From Notolepis coatsorum (taxonomy: Eukaryota; Chordata; Actinopteri; Aulopiformes; Paralepididae), in contig OZ020586.1 of NCBI GenBank assembly GCA_963971535.1, forward strand, positions 74,196,949 through 74,260,948: a stretch of DNA of 64,000 nucleotides, written 5' to 3'. The position numbers were made by a program, and so were the translations under genes. Under the pieces are notes generated by a model, which saw nothing but the letters and a program-made list of their open reading frames with translations, was not told the origin of the DNA and ran no database searches. Shown one piece after another: positions 31,798 through 43,341 of this stretch (position 1 is its first letter; each line of letters starts with the position of its first letter).

Positions 31798-32195
31798 CCA
31801 CTCTAATGAACCACTCTAATGAACCACCCCAATGAAGCACCCCAATGAACCACTCTAATGAACCACTCTAATGAACCACCCCAATGAACCACCCCAATGA
31901 ACCACTCTAATGAACCACTCTAATGAACCACCCCAATGAACCACTCTAATGAACCACTCTAATGAACCACTCTAATGAACCACCCCAATGAACGACTCTA
32001 ATGAACCACTCTAATGAACCACTCTAATGAACCACTCTAATGAACCACTCTAATGAACCACTCTAATGAACCACCCCAATGAACCACTCTAATGAACCAC
32101 TCTAATGAACCACTCTAATGAACCAATCTAATGAACCACTCTAATGAACCACCCCAATGAACCACTCTAATGAACCACTCTAATGAACCACTCTA
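31798..32195. repeat. 13-bp minisatellite (AATGAACCACTCT)
   Basis: There are about 30 copies of TAATGAACCACTC/CAATGAACCACCC alternating in irregular order. It lies beside two further minisatellites. Confidence 0.9.
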
Positions 32196-32585
32196 GGTCA
32201 GTCCTCGTCAAGTTGGACATGTATCATGTGACCAAATTATAAATACAAGGTTCTTTCTTGATGCAGGTGGTTTGAGGGATTTTTAGGAATCCCAGCATGT
32301 CAAGATCATATTTCTAATGATGTCTCATGATAGTTCATGTTCATAATAAAATATATTTGCACCACAAAAGGTGAAAGGTCAGTGAAAGTAAACTCTGGTA
32401 TTATATCAACTGCCATGGACTGGAGGATCTGATCTGTGGACTGTAATAAACAACCTGAATAGACTATTTTTTCTTTTCCCTTCACCACTTTTAGGTCTAT
32501 TTGAGCTCTATTTGAGCTCTTTCTCGCCCTACTTATTATGTCCGTATTTGTTTTTAACACGTATTAATTAAGTGTATGTATTGTA

Positions 32586-32672
32586 TTCATTGTTTTAAAT
32601 GGCTGTTGATGCTGTGATGGACACCTGAATTTCCCCCCGGGGATCCATAAAGGTTTTCAATCAATCAATCAT
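32586..32672 (+). mobile_element. LINE 3' tail (GGGGATCCATAAAGG type)
   Basis: The block GAATTTCCCCCCGGGGATC, followed by CATAAAGG and AATCAATCAATC, is the typical 3' terminus of a fish non-LTR element. The copy at 38455-38800 (minus) has the same kind of end. The coding part is absent or unrecognised. Confidence 0.5.
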
Positions 32673-32685
32673 AGAACCTGGCTGA

Positions 32686-33972
32686 GTTAACTGCTGGTAT
32701 TTATCACTTGGTAGTTTACCACTGGTATTTACCACTTGGTAGTTAACCTCTAGTATTTACCACATGGTAGTTTACAGATGGTATTTACCACTTGGTAGTT
32801 AACCGCTGGTATTTATGACTTGGTAGCTAACCGCTGGTATTTATCACTTGGTAGTTAACCGCTGGTATTTATGACTTGGTAGTTAACCGCTGGTATTTAT
32901 GACTTGGTAGCTAACCGCTGGTATTTATGACTTGGTAGCTAACCGCTGGTATTTATCACTTGGTAGTTAACCGCTGGTATTTACCACTTGGTAGTTAACC
33001 TCTAGTATTTACCACATGGTAGTTTACAGATGGTATTTACCACTTGGTAGTTAACCGCTGGTATTTATGACTTGGTAGCTAACCGCTGGTATTTATCACT
33101 TGGTAGTTAACCGCTGGTATTTATGACTTGGTAGTTAACCGCTGGTATTTATGACTTGGTAGCTAACCGCTGGTATTTATGACTTGGTAGCTAACTGCTG
33201 GTATTTATCACTTGGTAGTTAACCGCTGGTATTTATCACTTGGTAGTTAACCGCTGGTATTTATGACTTGGTAGTTAACCGCTGGTATTTATGACTTGGT
33301 AGCTAACCGCTGGTATTTATCACTTGGTAGTTAACCGCTGGTATTTATCACTTGGTAGTTAACCGCTGGTATTTATCACTTGGTAGTTAACCGCTGGTAT
33401 TTATCACTTGGTAGTTAACCGCTGGTATTTATCACTTGGTAGTTAACCGCTGGTATTTATCACTTGGTAGTTAACCGCTGGTATTTATCACTTGGTAGTT
33501 AACCGCTGGTATTTATGACTTGGTAGTTAACCGCTGGTATTTATCACTTGGTAGTTAACCGCTGGTATTTATCACTTGGTAGTTAACCGCTGGTATTTAT
33601 CACTTGGTAGTTAACCGCTGGTATTTATGACTTGGTAGTTAACCGCTGGTATTTATCACTTGGTAGTTAACCGCTGGTATTTATCACTTGGTAGTTAACC
33701 GCTGGTATTTATGACTTGGTAGTTAACCGCTGGTATTTATCACTTGGTAGTTAACCGCTGGTATTTATGACTTGGTAGTTAACCGCTGGTATTTATCACT
33801 TGGTAGTTAACCGCTGGTATTTATGACTTGGTAGTTAACCGCTGGTATTTATGACTTGGTAGTTAACCGCTGGTATTTATCACTTGGTAGTTAACCGCTG
33901 GTATTTATCACTTGGTAGTTAACCGCTGGTATTTATCACTTGGTAGTTAACCGCTGGTATTTATCACTTGGT
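32686..33972. repeat. 28-bp minisatellite with higher-order structure
   Basis: There are about 46 tandem units of CTGGTATTTATCACTTGG followed by TAGTTAACCG. Variants alternate ATCAC/ATGAC and GTTAACC/GCTAACC. A 252-bp block (nine units) starting at 32749 is repeated at 33001 with about two differences, and rarer units such as TCTAGTATTTACCACATGG mark it. There are no spacers. Confidence 0.93.
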
Positions 33973-34274
33973 CGGTCGTTCGAGTACAACTTCCTGGTGG
34001 TAAACTCTGACATTTCTGACTTTACAAGTTGACGAGGAACGACTGAACGCACAATAAACACACACTCAGTTTAGTGATGAGATTTTAACCCTCTCAGAAA
34101 TGATGGGCATCCTGGCAGCTTACTATGCTATGGCATGTAACTGTAACGTTGTGAGTTCTATTCCAGCCCTTCTCCTATAGTATGTAGCATGTCACCCCCC
34201 TCTCTAACCCACAACCTTCTCCACTGTGCTGTCAAATAAAACACAGATGCCATAAAATGATAGTTTTGTAATTA

Positions 34275-34549
34275 CCAACCAGAGCCAATGAGCCAGATGT
34301 TCTCTACTCTAACCAACCAGAGCCAATGAGCCAGATGTTATCTACTCTAACCAACCAGAGCCAATGAGCCAGATGTTATCTACTCTAACCAACCAGAGCC
34401 AATGAGCCAGATGTTATCTACTCTAACCAACCAGAGCCAATGAGCCAGATGTTCTCTACTCTAACCAACCAGAGCCAACAAGCCAGATGTTATCTACTCT
34501 AACCAACCAGAGCCAATGAGCCAGATGTTCTCTACTCTAACCAACCAGG
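34275..34549. repeat. 38-bp minisatellite
   Basis: There are about seven units of AACCAACCAGAGCCAATGAG followed by CCAGATGTTATCTACTCT, with T/C variation (TTATC/TTCTC) and one AACAAG variant. Confidence 0.92.
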
Positions 34550-34562
34550 AGGATGTCTCTAG

Positions 34563-35030
34563 GGGCGGCTAGGTGGTGCAGTGGGCAAGGCGCTCACCAC
34601 CAATGCAGGAGACGCTGGGTTCGAGCCCAGCTTGGCTGGTCGTTCATACTAATACAATTGGCAGTATTAGGGGGTGGGAAGCTGGTGGGTGGGGATCGGA
34701 CGTTGTGGACAGCGACTCCTACAGGTCGGTTGGTGCGCCTGCGCAGCAGAATCAGGAAGCGACGGGGGCGGCGTGTCCCTCCCACGCAGACCCTCGCCGC
34801 TGAGAGATCGCGCTGTGCAGGTGAAAAGATGCGACGGCTGCTTCCTCGAGTACCGGAGGGGACACGTGATGCAAGCCTTCGTCCACATTGCAGCCGGCTT
34901 GTGGGAGGCATGGTCTAGCAACGTTCGAGACAGGGGAGGGTAGAATTGGACAATACGAAATTGGGGACGGGAGAAAAATAGAAAATGGGAGAAAAAGTAG
35001 ATTAAAAAAATAATAATAATAATAATAGAG
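34563..35030 (+). mobile_element. tRNA-derived SINE
   Basis: The head has a polymerase III A-box-like GGTGCAGTGGGCAAGG and a B box GGTTCGAGCCC. The body contains TTGGCTGGTCGTTCATACTA and GTGGACAGCGACTCCTACAG, and the tail is A- and AATAAT-rich. The same family occurs at 57324-58357 (minus), 60291-60747 (plus) and 62107-62537 (minus). Open frames across it are artefacts. Confidence 0.85.
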
Positions 35031-35601
35031 TAGAACATAATAATAATAGTGGAATGTCAGTATATTCTATCAATAATAATAACAATAATAATAGTATGTG
35101 TGTGTATATATATATATATATATAGTAGTTCCCTATCCTGTATGTGAAGAGGACCACAGTGGGAATAAGTATACAAAGAAATGGTTGTTTCTATTTGATT
35201 TTAAATAAAAGCCAACTCTGTTGTGTTGACCTCATGTGGAGCAGTGGCTTCCTGACTTGTTTGTCCAACGTCCCGTCGCTCAGGTTACAGTTACCTCTGT
35301 CACACTGCTCTGCTGCCATCAATATTTCAGGAGCCCAAACTTTCAGATGGTCAGTAATATAGTTCCTGTTGAGGCTGCAACACGAACAGGTGGGATCTGA
35401 ACGCCGGACTCAAAAAGCGCTCAGGATGTCGACGAGAAGATGGGTGGAATTCAAGATCTGCCAAACCATAAGCTGCACGGCTCCCGTCAGCAGGAGACAT
35501 AGGCCCCCCTCCCCTGCTGCCGCTGGTACGTCTGGAAGAACTATGTCTGCTCAGCAGGCGACAACAGAGCCGTTTGGAGAATCCATTTTAGAACGAATGA
35601 C
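35031..35601. other. Unassigned sequence before the akap9 promoter
   Basis: It contains AATAAT and TATATA microsatellites (35031-35125) and then non-repetitive sequence with an 82-codon frame (35369-35617) that I do not recognise and that runs into a MITE end. I see no support for a gene. Confidence 0.4.
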
Positions 35602-36191
35602 CAGTGGTGGAAAGTAACTAAGTATTTTTTACTCAAGTACTGTATTTAAGTTACATTTTGAGCTACTTGTACTTTACGTGAGTATTTTCATCTTAGGGAA
35701 CTTTATACTTTTACTCCACTATACATTTCAAGGGAAATATTGTACTTTTTACTCCACTACATTTATCTGAACCCATCAGTTACTAGTTATTTTGAAGAAA
35801 AAGATTTTGCATTGAAAACATGGCAAACATGTATGAAGAGTATATACTTTCACATTTGAAGTCTGTCGTAATCAGAGCAGCATAACTGGACCACATACCA
35901 CTTTAACATAACCTTTAATCAGAGCAGCATAACTACTAGACCGCATACCACTTTAACATAACCTATAGAGGTCAATGGATCGAAGCTTGAATGCTCCCAA
36001 GTACTGGAATACACACACGTAGAATGCATACTGTTACTTTAGATACTTACGTGCATTCAATAGCAAATACTTCTCTACTTTTACTTAAGTAGAATTTGAA
36101 AGGAGCACTTTTAATTTGACCAGAGTACTTATTTATCTGGGTATTTCTACTTTTACTTAAGTAAAGGTACTGTGTTCTTCTTCCACCATTG
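35602..36191. mobile_element. hAT MITE (CAGTGGTGGAAAGTAAC type)
   Basis: The left end CAGTGGTGGAAAGTAACT and right end CTTCTTCCACCATTG are flanked by 8-bp duplications CGAATGAC and CGAATAAC (one mismatch). The body carries the repeated TTTTACTTAAGTA/ACTCAAGTACT motifs of this common fish MITE type. It ends about 430 bp upstream of the akap9 transcription-start region. Confidence 0.85.
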
Positions 36192-36589
36192 CGAATAACG
36201 AATGATATATATACACAACTTATTGTGAAGCATAGCTTTCATGTCCTGCCCTGTACTTGTGAATGGCATGTTTATGGACCAAGATCTGTAATATATGTGT
36301 TGCTACTACTGTACAAGTACCAGTAGATGTACGACTACTAAAGAAAACCACTGAAGATAATCAAGCAAACCACTTGAACAAGGAAAAATAAATAATAAAT
36401 AAATACATTTATTTATAGCACTTAAAAAAAAAGGCCTACAAATGGCTTCACAACCAAAAAAGATACACACACTGACAGAATAGAAGAGAAACAAACAAAA
36501 CAAGAGATGTCACTTTAAAAAGGTCAGCTACTTCAGCATCAGCTGTCACCCTGAAAGGGGGCGTGGCTTACCAGGCGACGTCTAAACGC

Positions 36590-36842
36590 GACGTCATCAC
36601 AACCCGTCTCATGTTTACGTGGAAAACATGGCGGCCGAGTTGACACTGTCGCAAGGTGCCAGCGACTCCCACTGCTACTAGCGATGCGAGGGACGCCCCG
36701 CGCCGCCTCGAAAGTCGTACTCAACGAAATCTGAAGGCTGACAAGTGGTATTTTATTATCGCCGGCTTTAGTCGTATATATCTGTCGATATCTCGCATGA
36801 GGACGTTTGTCTCTTGTCTCAGCCACAGGGACGACAGCGACA
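36590..36842 (+). promoter_or_regulatory. Promoter and 5' UTR of the akap9-like gene
   Basis: The sequence is locally CpG-rich and contains AAAACATGGCGGC (36623-36635), a good match to the YY1 element often found at start sites of TATA-less vertebrate genes. If transcription starts upstream of this, the leader holds two short upstream frames: 36628-36681 (17 codons) and 36684-36734 (16 codons). No TATA box is seen. Confidence 0.6.
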
Positions 36843-36890
36843 ATGGAAGACGAGGAGAGGCAAAAGAAACTGGAGGCCGGCAAAGCAAAG
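36843..36890 (+). CDS. akap9: akap9-like gene, first coding exon
   Basis: The exon encodes MEDEERQKKLEAGKAK, which as I recall is identical to the N-terminus of vertebrate A-kinase anchor protein 9 (AKAP450). AKAP9 is a giant coiled-coil scaffold that anchors protein kinase A and gamma-tubulin complexes at centrosome and Golgi. The 48-bp exon ends in AAAG and is followed by GTATGA, a splice donor, in phase 0. The ATG context (GACAATGG) has A at -3 and G at +4. I searched by eye for the expected continuation (a LAQFRQRK-type exon) to the window end and did not find it. Pericentrin has a related N-terminus but a different first exon sequence. Confidence 0.82.
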
Positions 36891-37317
36891 GTATGAAAAA
36901 ATACCTCTGGTTTCTACCAAATGGGTGTAACAAGAAATCATATATTGATTCCAACGTATCGTCTGGAACTTATTGTCTCATGGTTTGGTTTGTCAGCTGT
37001 TCAAAAAGCCAGTATACCCCGTTCTTCCATCGCCTCCACTCAGCTGTCAGTCCTAGACAACATGCCGCAGGGCTGGTCTCTGTCTGTCTGGTCAGAGAAC
37101 GTGTTCGTGCTGCTTTACCAGCCACACACATTCCTGTGTCATGTGGTGCAGCTACGCTGCTGTTGTTGTTTCGCACACAAACGTATCGGAATAGTCATCG
37201 CTAGCTGAGATCGATTAAACGCCATGTAAAGGAAGGTTGACAAACGGGAGCTTTAGCGAACAATCCCCCACATAGATGTAGCAGTACTGTATCTGTATGT
37301 CGTATGTCATATATGTT

Positions 37318-37467
37318 ATGATGAATTGAAAATGGGGGACCCTGATGTAAACAAGATGAAAGTCTTTCTCTGGTCTGCATCCCCTTAACAATTGTGTGTA
37401 TTGAGCTGTACTGTATTGTACCCATTCTGCAATCTGTTAATAAGTTTTCAATCAATCAATCAATCAG
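37318..37467 (+). mobile_element. LINE 3' tail (AATC-ended family)
   Basis: It matches the 3' end at 1-157 closely, including GGGGGACCCTGATG, the CAATCTG block and the AATC run, here with AATAAG instead of AATAAAG. It splits a short local duplication whose halves lie at 37205-37275 and 38145-38250. Confidence 0.8.
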
Positions 37468-37589
37468 TCACTAGATGGGTTTAGCTGGTAGACGCAACCA
37501 CTACTGTGCTGCTCAACCACATAGTATGAGGTAGGTTGGGTGAAAATACACAAACAAATGCTTACTAATGGGTCGCGATGTAAATAGTT

Positions 37590-37985
37590 GAAATGACGTT
37601 GTTGGCTTATTATTACACTGCCTTGAAGTTGCACTATTTTAGTTAGTGCACTACTGCAATGTTTATAATCCCACCACTGTTTGCATTGCATATGGCTTTT
37701 CCTCAATCTGAGCTAGAATCTGACACATGATTGCATTTTCAGGTCACCAGTCATGCCAACATGAGGGTTCCTATGGGTTCCCCTAATTTAAGTTACCTGC
37801 AGGTAATTTTTTTGCATGGCCAGTCACGTGGGAATGCAGCCATGTCATGTGTCAGATTACGTAGCTCCGTTTGAGGAACAGCCAGATACAAACAGTGCTG
37901 GGATTATAAACATTGCACTTTACAAACGATCGACTGAATAGTGCAACTTCAACGTAGTGTATTAACAAAGCCAATAAAGAAATAT
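37590..37985. repeat. Inverted repeat (foldback element)
   Basis: Sequence at about 37590-37690 reappears as reverse complement at 37890-37982 (shared blocks GGGATTATAAACATTGCA and ATAGTGCAACTTCAA). The arms are about 90 bp with gaps. No target duplication is obvious. It could be a MITE. Confidence 0.65.
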
Positions 37986-38454
37986 CACATATTTATTTAC
38001 ATTACGTTGTGCCCAATTGGCGAGTATTTGTTTTCTGGCCTATGGTATTTTTATAGTTGACGTTGGGTATGACAGCTACTAGTGTTTTGTCTCTTCTGAT
38101 TATTCAGAAGAGAGTGCATACAGATTTATCCAAATAGTTGTCTTCGTTAGCTGAGATTTATTAAATGCAATGTGAAGGAAGGTTGACAAACAAGATTTTC
38201 AGGATGTGCCCCAGTAGCTTTAGCGAACAATTCCCCCACATGTAACTAGATGGGTCCTGTTGGCTGTTCCACATGTAACTAGATGGGTCCTGTTGGCTGC
38301 TCCACATGTAACCAGATGGGTCCTGTTGGCTGCTCCAGATGCCTGAATTCACAGGAGTTTGTTTGGCTGACATGCCTCATGAACTGACCCTGAATAGTTG
38401 TCAGGTGTGCTCACTCACTTATGCTCTGTTCCCCCCTAAATTCAATAGAACAGA

Positions 38455-38815
38455 ATATTTATAAGTACTTTTTTGATCACGAGGGAAATTCAGCACTACA
38501 GATCGCTCACAATAAACATTTAGGTAGTCAAAAATCACAAATAAAGGATTAAAATACAGTCGGGGATATACATTCTAAAGTATGTATTGTATACATTCTA
38601 AAATATACAGCCAAAAATATACAGTAATATGTACAGTAAAAAAATAAAAGAAGTGTAAAGGTAAAAAGTCCAGGAGATATGCCAGAGTTTGTACTGTCAT
38701 TCTGTGCTCAGTGAAGCAGTGAGGCACAGTAAGGCGTTATATTGTCTGATGGCTGTTGGAATGAAGGACTTCCTGTGCCGTTCAGTGTGCCGCGCGCACA
38801 GACTACTAGACATCT
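38455..38815 (-). mobile_element. LINE 3' end fragment
   Basis: On the minus strand it ends with CTGAATTTCCCTCGTGATC and an AAAAAAGTACTT tail, and upstream has the AGGAAGTCCTTCATTCC block common in fish L2/Rex-like 3' regions. It has no intact coding. Confidence 0.5.
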
Positions 38816-39023
38816 GTGTGTTTAGTCTTAGTCTAACACTGAACAATTAAGGAGATTCAGGGAATGTGCTCAAATTTAATTGTAGAATTATTATAGTAAT
38901 TTGAAAAAAGGTCAGATGTGCAGTTACGTAACAGCGATGCAGGGAGCTGCATCTAGACTACTACATGATATCAAACACCATGGATGCCATGGTGATAAGA
39001 GTTCTAGAATTCTACACTGTGGG

Positions 39024-39262
39024 TGACAGTGGCTCAGGAGGTAGAGCAGGCCCCGTCTGGTAATCGGAAGGTTTTACGGTCCGATTCCGCTCCTCCGGGC
39101 AGCACATCGAAGTGTCCTTGAGCAAGACACTTAACCCCTAACTGGTCCTGATGAGCAGGTCAGCAGTCCCTTGCATGGTTGACATCTGTGTGTGAATGTG
39201 TGAGTGAATGGGTGAATGTGAGGCATAAGTTGTAAAAGCGCTTTGGTTATAAGCTGTTCTTT
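39024..39262 (+). mobile_element. tRNA-derived SINE (CTTGAGCAAGACAC family)
   Basis: The tRNA-like head (GTGGCTCAGGAGGTAGAGCA, then CGGTCCGATTCCGCTCC) is followed by the conserved body GTCCTTGAGCAAGACACTTA and a GTGTGTGAATGTGTGAGTG tail ending AAAAGCGCTTTGG. Other copies are at 40311-43258 (interrupted) and 53540-53722 (minus). Confidence 0.8.
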
Positions 39263-39379
39263 GAATGCAGTGCAGTCCATTTATAGGTTTGATAAGGAAT
39301 ATTGAGCCATGCGAGGCTAGAGATGCATTACAACAGAGAGGCATAAAACAACCAAACTAAATTCGAAAATTTAAAAGAG

Positions 39380-39560
39380 GAAGCAGTTAGGCTTAGCCGA
39401 TGGAGGTTCAGTGCCTTGCTCAAGGGCACACCAGTGTGAGTTGAGGGAGGAAAGAGGAGAGCATTACTCATTCACTTCTTCGCCCCAGTCCGGGGATTGA
39501 ACCGACGATGACTGTCTGGTCATACGCCCTCTTGTGTTGCTGCTCACTGGGGTGCACTTG
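39380..39560 (-). mobile_element. SINE-like fragment
   Basis: On the minus strand it shows CGGTTCAATCCCCGGAC, a tRNA-like B-box region, and CCTTGAGCAAGGCACTGAA, the reverse of 39410-39428. It seems to belong to a related but distinct SINE family. Confidence 0.5.
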
Positions 39561-40264
39561 TAATCACCAAAGTGTGAAAATGTCCTATTTTCCAAAGTAG
39601 GCTATTCGTATGGATGGTACATATATTGTCCTATCTGTTCCTTTGACACTTGTGTGTGGTGTTACACGGTATACTGAAACTTCGTTTGTTGTGTGTTAAA
39701 AGTGGTTTGCTATCAAAAATGTCCAACGTTTGCTACTTTTTAGGTAATGAAGATGAAATGTGTAATTTGTCTGAATTTCCACTAAGTGGCAGCAGGGTGT
39801 CTGCGATATGGTTTTAATTTACCGGCCAAATGTAAAACTCAACACTCAGCGATATCATGTAAACATGTAATACACTTCACCAAAAAATAATGCAGATTTA
39901 TTTTGCACAAAATGTTTCACACATCCAATTGGCAGCAGTACCCACATCAAACCTCACCAAACACCTCAGTGACATACACCAAGACCTTGGTGACAGACAT
40001 CAAGACCTCTCAAAGCACCTGACCTCAGTGACAGACGCCAAGACCTCTCCAAGGAGTACAAAACATGACCTAAGCTAATGTTAGCCAGCTGGGAGGATGG
40101 TGATGAGCTGCTAAATGATATGAGATACATAGCGTAACATCAGGCCTACTGTATTTTAAATAAATAAATAGCATGACAAGAATATTAGAAAACACAAGTT
40201 AAAAAAACATGTATTTAGTTAGTCATTTCAGGGGTCTCATTCTAGTGCTTTTTAAAATGTTTAA
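39561..40264. other. Unassigned sequence with a local GACCTC repeat
   Basis: At 39960-40060 a CAAGACCTnnnTGACAGAC motif is repeated three to four times, giving a short open frame (39890-40078) that is not supported as a gene. The rest is anonymous. Confidence 0.4.
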
Positions 40265-40929
40265 ATTAGGGATGTTCCGATCACGTGATTGGGATCGGGG
40301 GCTGATCACATGATTGCGCAGCGTGTCGATGTGTCCTTGAGCAAGACACTTAACCCATAATTGCTCCCGATGAGCAGGTTGGCACCTTGCATGCAGGGCA
40401 CGAAATTAGAGCCCGCCATTGGCGGGCAGATTTTAGGTTTGGCGAGTGAGACTGAGAGGTCTGTCCGCCATGTGGCGGGCAACCAAATAGTCATGTGAAA
40501 ACCGATCGAAAAACATGATCCAATTCTTAGCGGAGTTCTCACTCGCTGACTTCTGTCTCAAGCACACAGACCTGCAGCGCACTGCTCCTCCTCCTCCTCC
40601 TGCCCCTCCCAAACCCGTGTAAACACAGAGGCTCCTATTGCATCGGGCAGTCTGCCGACTGCTCTAGTCTAGTGGGACCTCTGTGAGCTAACGTTAGCTA
40701 CCGTTACAAAATGACCCAGTCAACTATTCACTTTTAGTTTAATACATGAGGCATTGTCTAACGTTATCTAGCCGGCTAGCTACTGTTAGCTCCTGATATC
40801 AACAAATGCTCCAGCAATAGTCTAGTAGTGCATGATACCTTTGTTGGCTAGGTAGCTCACGTTAGCTCACGTTAGCTCACTACGAAATGTCCCAGTAAAC
40901 TAAATAGTTCACTGAGGCGTTGTCTTAAC

Positions 40930-42376
40930 CAGGGCTCAAGACTAACGATGTCCCGTCGTCCCGGGGACGATCAAATATTGATTTGGGACGAACAGAAATC
41001 ATTGCCGGGACACAAACGGGACGAAGAGGATTAATTTTTTTCACAGGAAATGTCAATTAGCCGACTGTCAGTGCGCGCACATATTGCTGTCAAACGGTGC
41101 GTGTCTCGTGCCGACTTAGTTGACAGAGAGACGGCAACATTATCATGTGGGGTTCACTGAAGTCTAAACGTTGCGTGATTTGCCGAATCCAATGACTATC
41201 TCCGCCATCCCAACGCAGCGATACGCTAATCCAGCATCAAGCTCCCGCCCACCATTCTGATCAGCAAACCACAGGTCGCGCTGCAGCAGCCCCAAATGTA
41301 TCTCGACATCGAAAAAGAAAGAGGTTAAAAAATGCCAGGAACTAGTGATACTTGCTGTGTGTGTGAACATAATCCCTTGGACATGAACTGACGGTACGTT
41401 TTTATTGATATATCATTGGGATCCCCCTCCGAAATTGGTCAACACGTCACCATGCATTTTGGCCGGAGCTTAAAAAAGCACGGTGGACACGGTGGACGCG
41501 CGGTGGACACCTTACGTCTGTGTTTATAATGAATGAATGGTAAAACGGATTATATTGAAACATAGTGCGAGCACTCACAACAACTATTCACACAATTTAA
41601 AACAGCCCATATTTATTATAGTTGACAGTCGCACGAGACCACTATACAAGAACCGCGAAAATATCAGAATGTTATAAAAATAAAAATAAACGCTATACTG
41701 GCATCCTCTCAGTGAAGAGAGCACCGCAAATATGCTGCGTTATTTGAAGAGGATAAACACAGCAGAAGAAGATGGAGAACAGACACACACTGACCAACAG
41801 GGAACTGCATCCATCAATACAACCCCTGACTCTAACTTAAGGACACATTTAAATAACAGAAGTGTAATGTTATCCGCAACGCCCCAACCCTGGACACCTT
41901 CAAAACTGCTCTAAAAACACACCTCTTGACCAAGGCTTTTCCCCATCAATTAGTTTAGATTAGATTAGGTCCATTATCCATTATCCCTAACCTTCCCTCA
42001 TCCCCTTTTTCCACCCTATTTCCCTAGCCCTATTTTTTGTCCTGATTGTGAAGCGACCTTGGGTTCTATGAAAGGCGCTATATAAATTTGATCTATTATT
42101 ATTATTATTATTGGAACTGTATATTATCGACATGTTCTAGTTATAGCTGCTTATTATCTTTGTGCTTACAATAATCAAAAGGTACGGTACACAGTTGGTC
42201 TCACCCTCTGTGCCATTATCAGCACAAAATATGTCCCCATATGATCAAATTGATGTTGATATATTATATATATATAAAAAAATAATTGGGACGGTTTACA
42301 TTCACTTTGGGACGGTTAAAACTGTATTTCGGGACGGTTCTGGGACGGTGGTGAAAAAAGTTAGTCTGGAGCCCTG
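40930..42376. mobile_element. hAT element nested in the previous one
   Basis: The ends are CAGGGCTCAAGACTAAC and GTTAGTCTGGAGCCCTG with perfect 8-bp duplications GTCTTAAC (40922-40929 and 42377-42384). The ends carry GGGACG-rich repeats. It includes a LINE tail at 41880-42115. Confidence 0.9.
41880..42115 (+). mobile_element. LINE 3' tail (GCGCTATATAAAT type)
   Basis: Coding remnants (TLDTFKTALKTHLLTKAF-like) precede GAAGCGACCTTGGGTTCTAT, AAAGGCGCTATATAAAT and TTATTATTATT. This is the standard 3' terminus of L2/Rex-type fish LINEs. Confidence 0.65.
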
Positions 42377-43341
42377 GTCTTAACGTTATCTAGCCGGCTA
42401 GCAGTAGCTACAGATAGCTCCTGATATCAATGTTTTATAACATTGATTCGATGCGTATTCGAGCCCCTGGCTTCCATCGCATGAGGGCATGCTGAATGTG
42501 ATTTGACCAAAGCAGAGTATAGGGTCTAGCTGCAGCGCCGGAGAATCCTTGCTGGAGCTGGAGGCTACCTGAGTATACTATACACACAGACAGTGGAGCT
42601 GTTTGCAGATAGCGAGCATTTTGACTTGTTGCGTGGTGGCGATGTCTCGCAGATAATACAACTACAAGTATGATTATATTATAATATATATATTTTATAA
42701 AAAAAAAAATTATATATATATATTCTTTTAAACCAAAAACAATCGGTATCGGCCGATATGGCTCATAGACGATCGGTGATTGGTATCGGTGGCAAAACAT
42801 GTGATCGGGGCATCCCTAATTATGTTCTGTTATATCCTGCAAAGAGGGTAGAGTGAGGAGTCTGATGTTTAACAGTAGGTTACAATTTAAGTTTAAGATT
42901 GAATTTACATGTATTGATTAACAATCATCAATGAATATATTAAAATAATTTGCTTAAAATTTTACTCTGGCCTCTTATTTAAGTGTATTATTCAACATAA
43001 TACCCTATCTACTTGAAATTTACTGATTTTTTTAATATATATGTGACACAAAAATGCGTTTCTTTTGGCTGGTAAGAAATATGCTTGGCGGGTAGATTTT
43101 TCCCATCTACCCGCCACTGGCCGGTGAGTCAAAGTTAATTTCGTGCCCTGCTTGCATGGTTGCCTCCGCTGTCGGTGTGTGAATGTGTGAGTGAATGGGT
43201 AAAATGTGAGTAACAAATTGTAAAGCGCTATATAAAAAAGCAGCCATTTACCATTTATATATGATCCAGGACTGGAGTGTAGACTCTCTCAGGCTCTATA
43301 TATGATCAGGACTGGAGTGTAGACTCTCTCAGGCTCTATAT

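Larger units (their letters stand above)
40394..43150. mobile_element. hAT element (CAGGGCACGAAATTA type)
   Basis: The ends are CAGGGCACGAAATTA and TAATTTCGTGCCCTG with perfect 8-bp duplications CTTGCATG (40386-40393 and 43151-43158). It holds another hAT at 40930-42376. No transposase is left. A related end is at 63560 at the window edge. Confidence 0.9.
40311..43258 (+). mobile_element. SINE split by a hAT element
   Basis: The SINE body begins GTGTCGATGTGTCCTTGAGC at 40319, stops at 40393, and resumes at 43151 with TTGCATGGTTGCC and the GTGAATGTGTGAGTGAATGG tail to GTAAAGCGCTATATAAA. The junction carries the hAT duplication CTTGCATG. Confidence 0.8.

Noticed and set aside
32686-34549. 28- and 38-bp direct repeats that resemble a CRISPR array in unit size
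   Set aside because: The units abut directly with no unique spacers, no cas genes exist and the context is vertebrate. They are minisatellites.
34553-34943. Arg-rich open frames of up to 123 codons on both strands
   Set aside because: They overlap the SINE, and similar frames appear in its other copies.
40265-42820. TAGGGATG-type MITE spanning 40265 to 42820
   Set aside because: The left end lies outside and the right end inside the hAT 40394-43150, and the flanks do not match as an 8-bp duplication. They are separate fragments.
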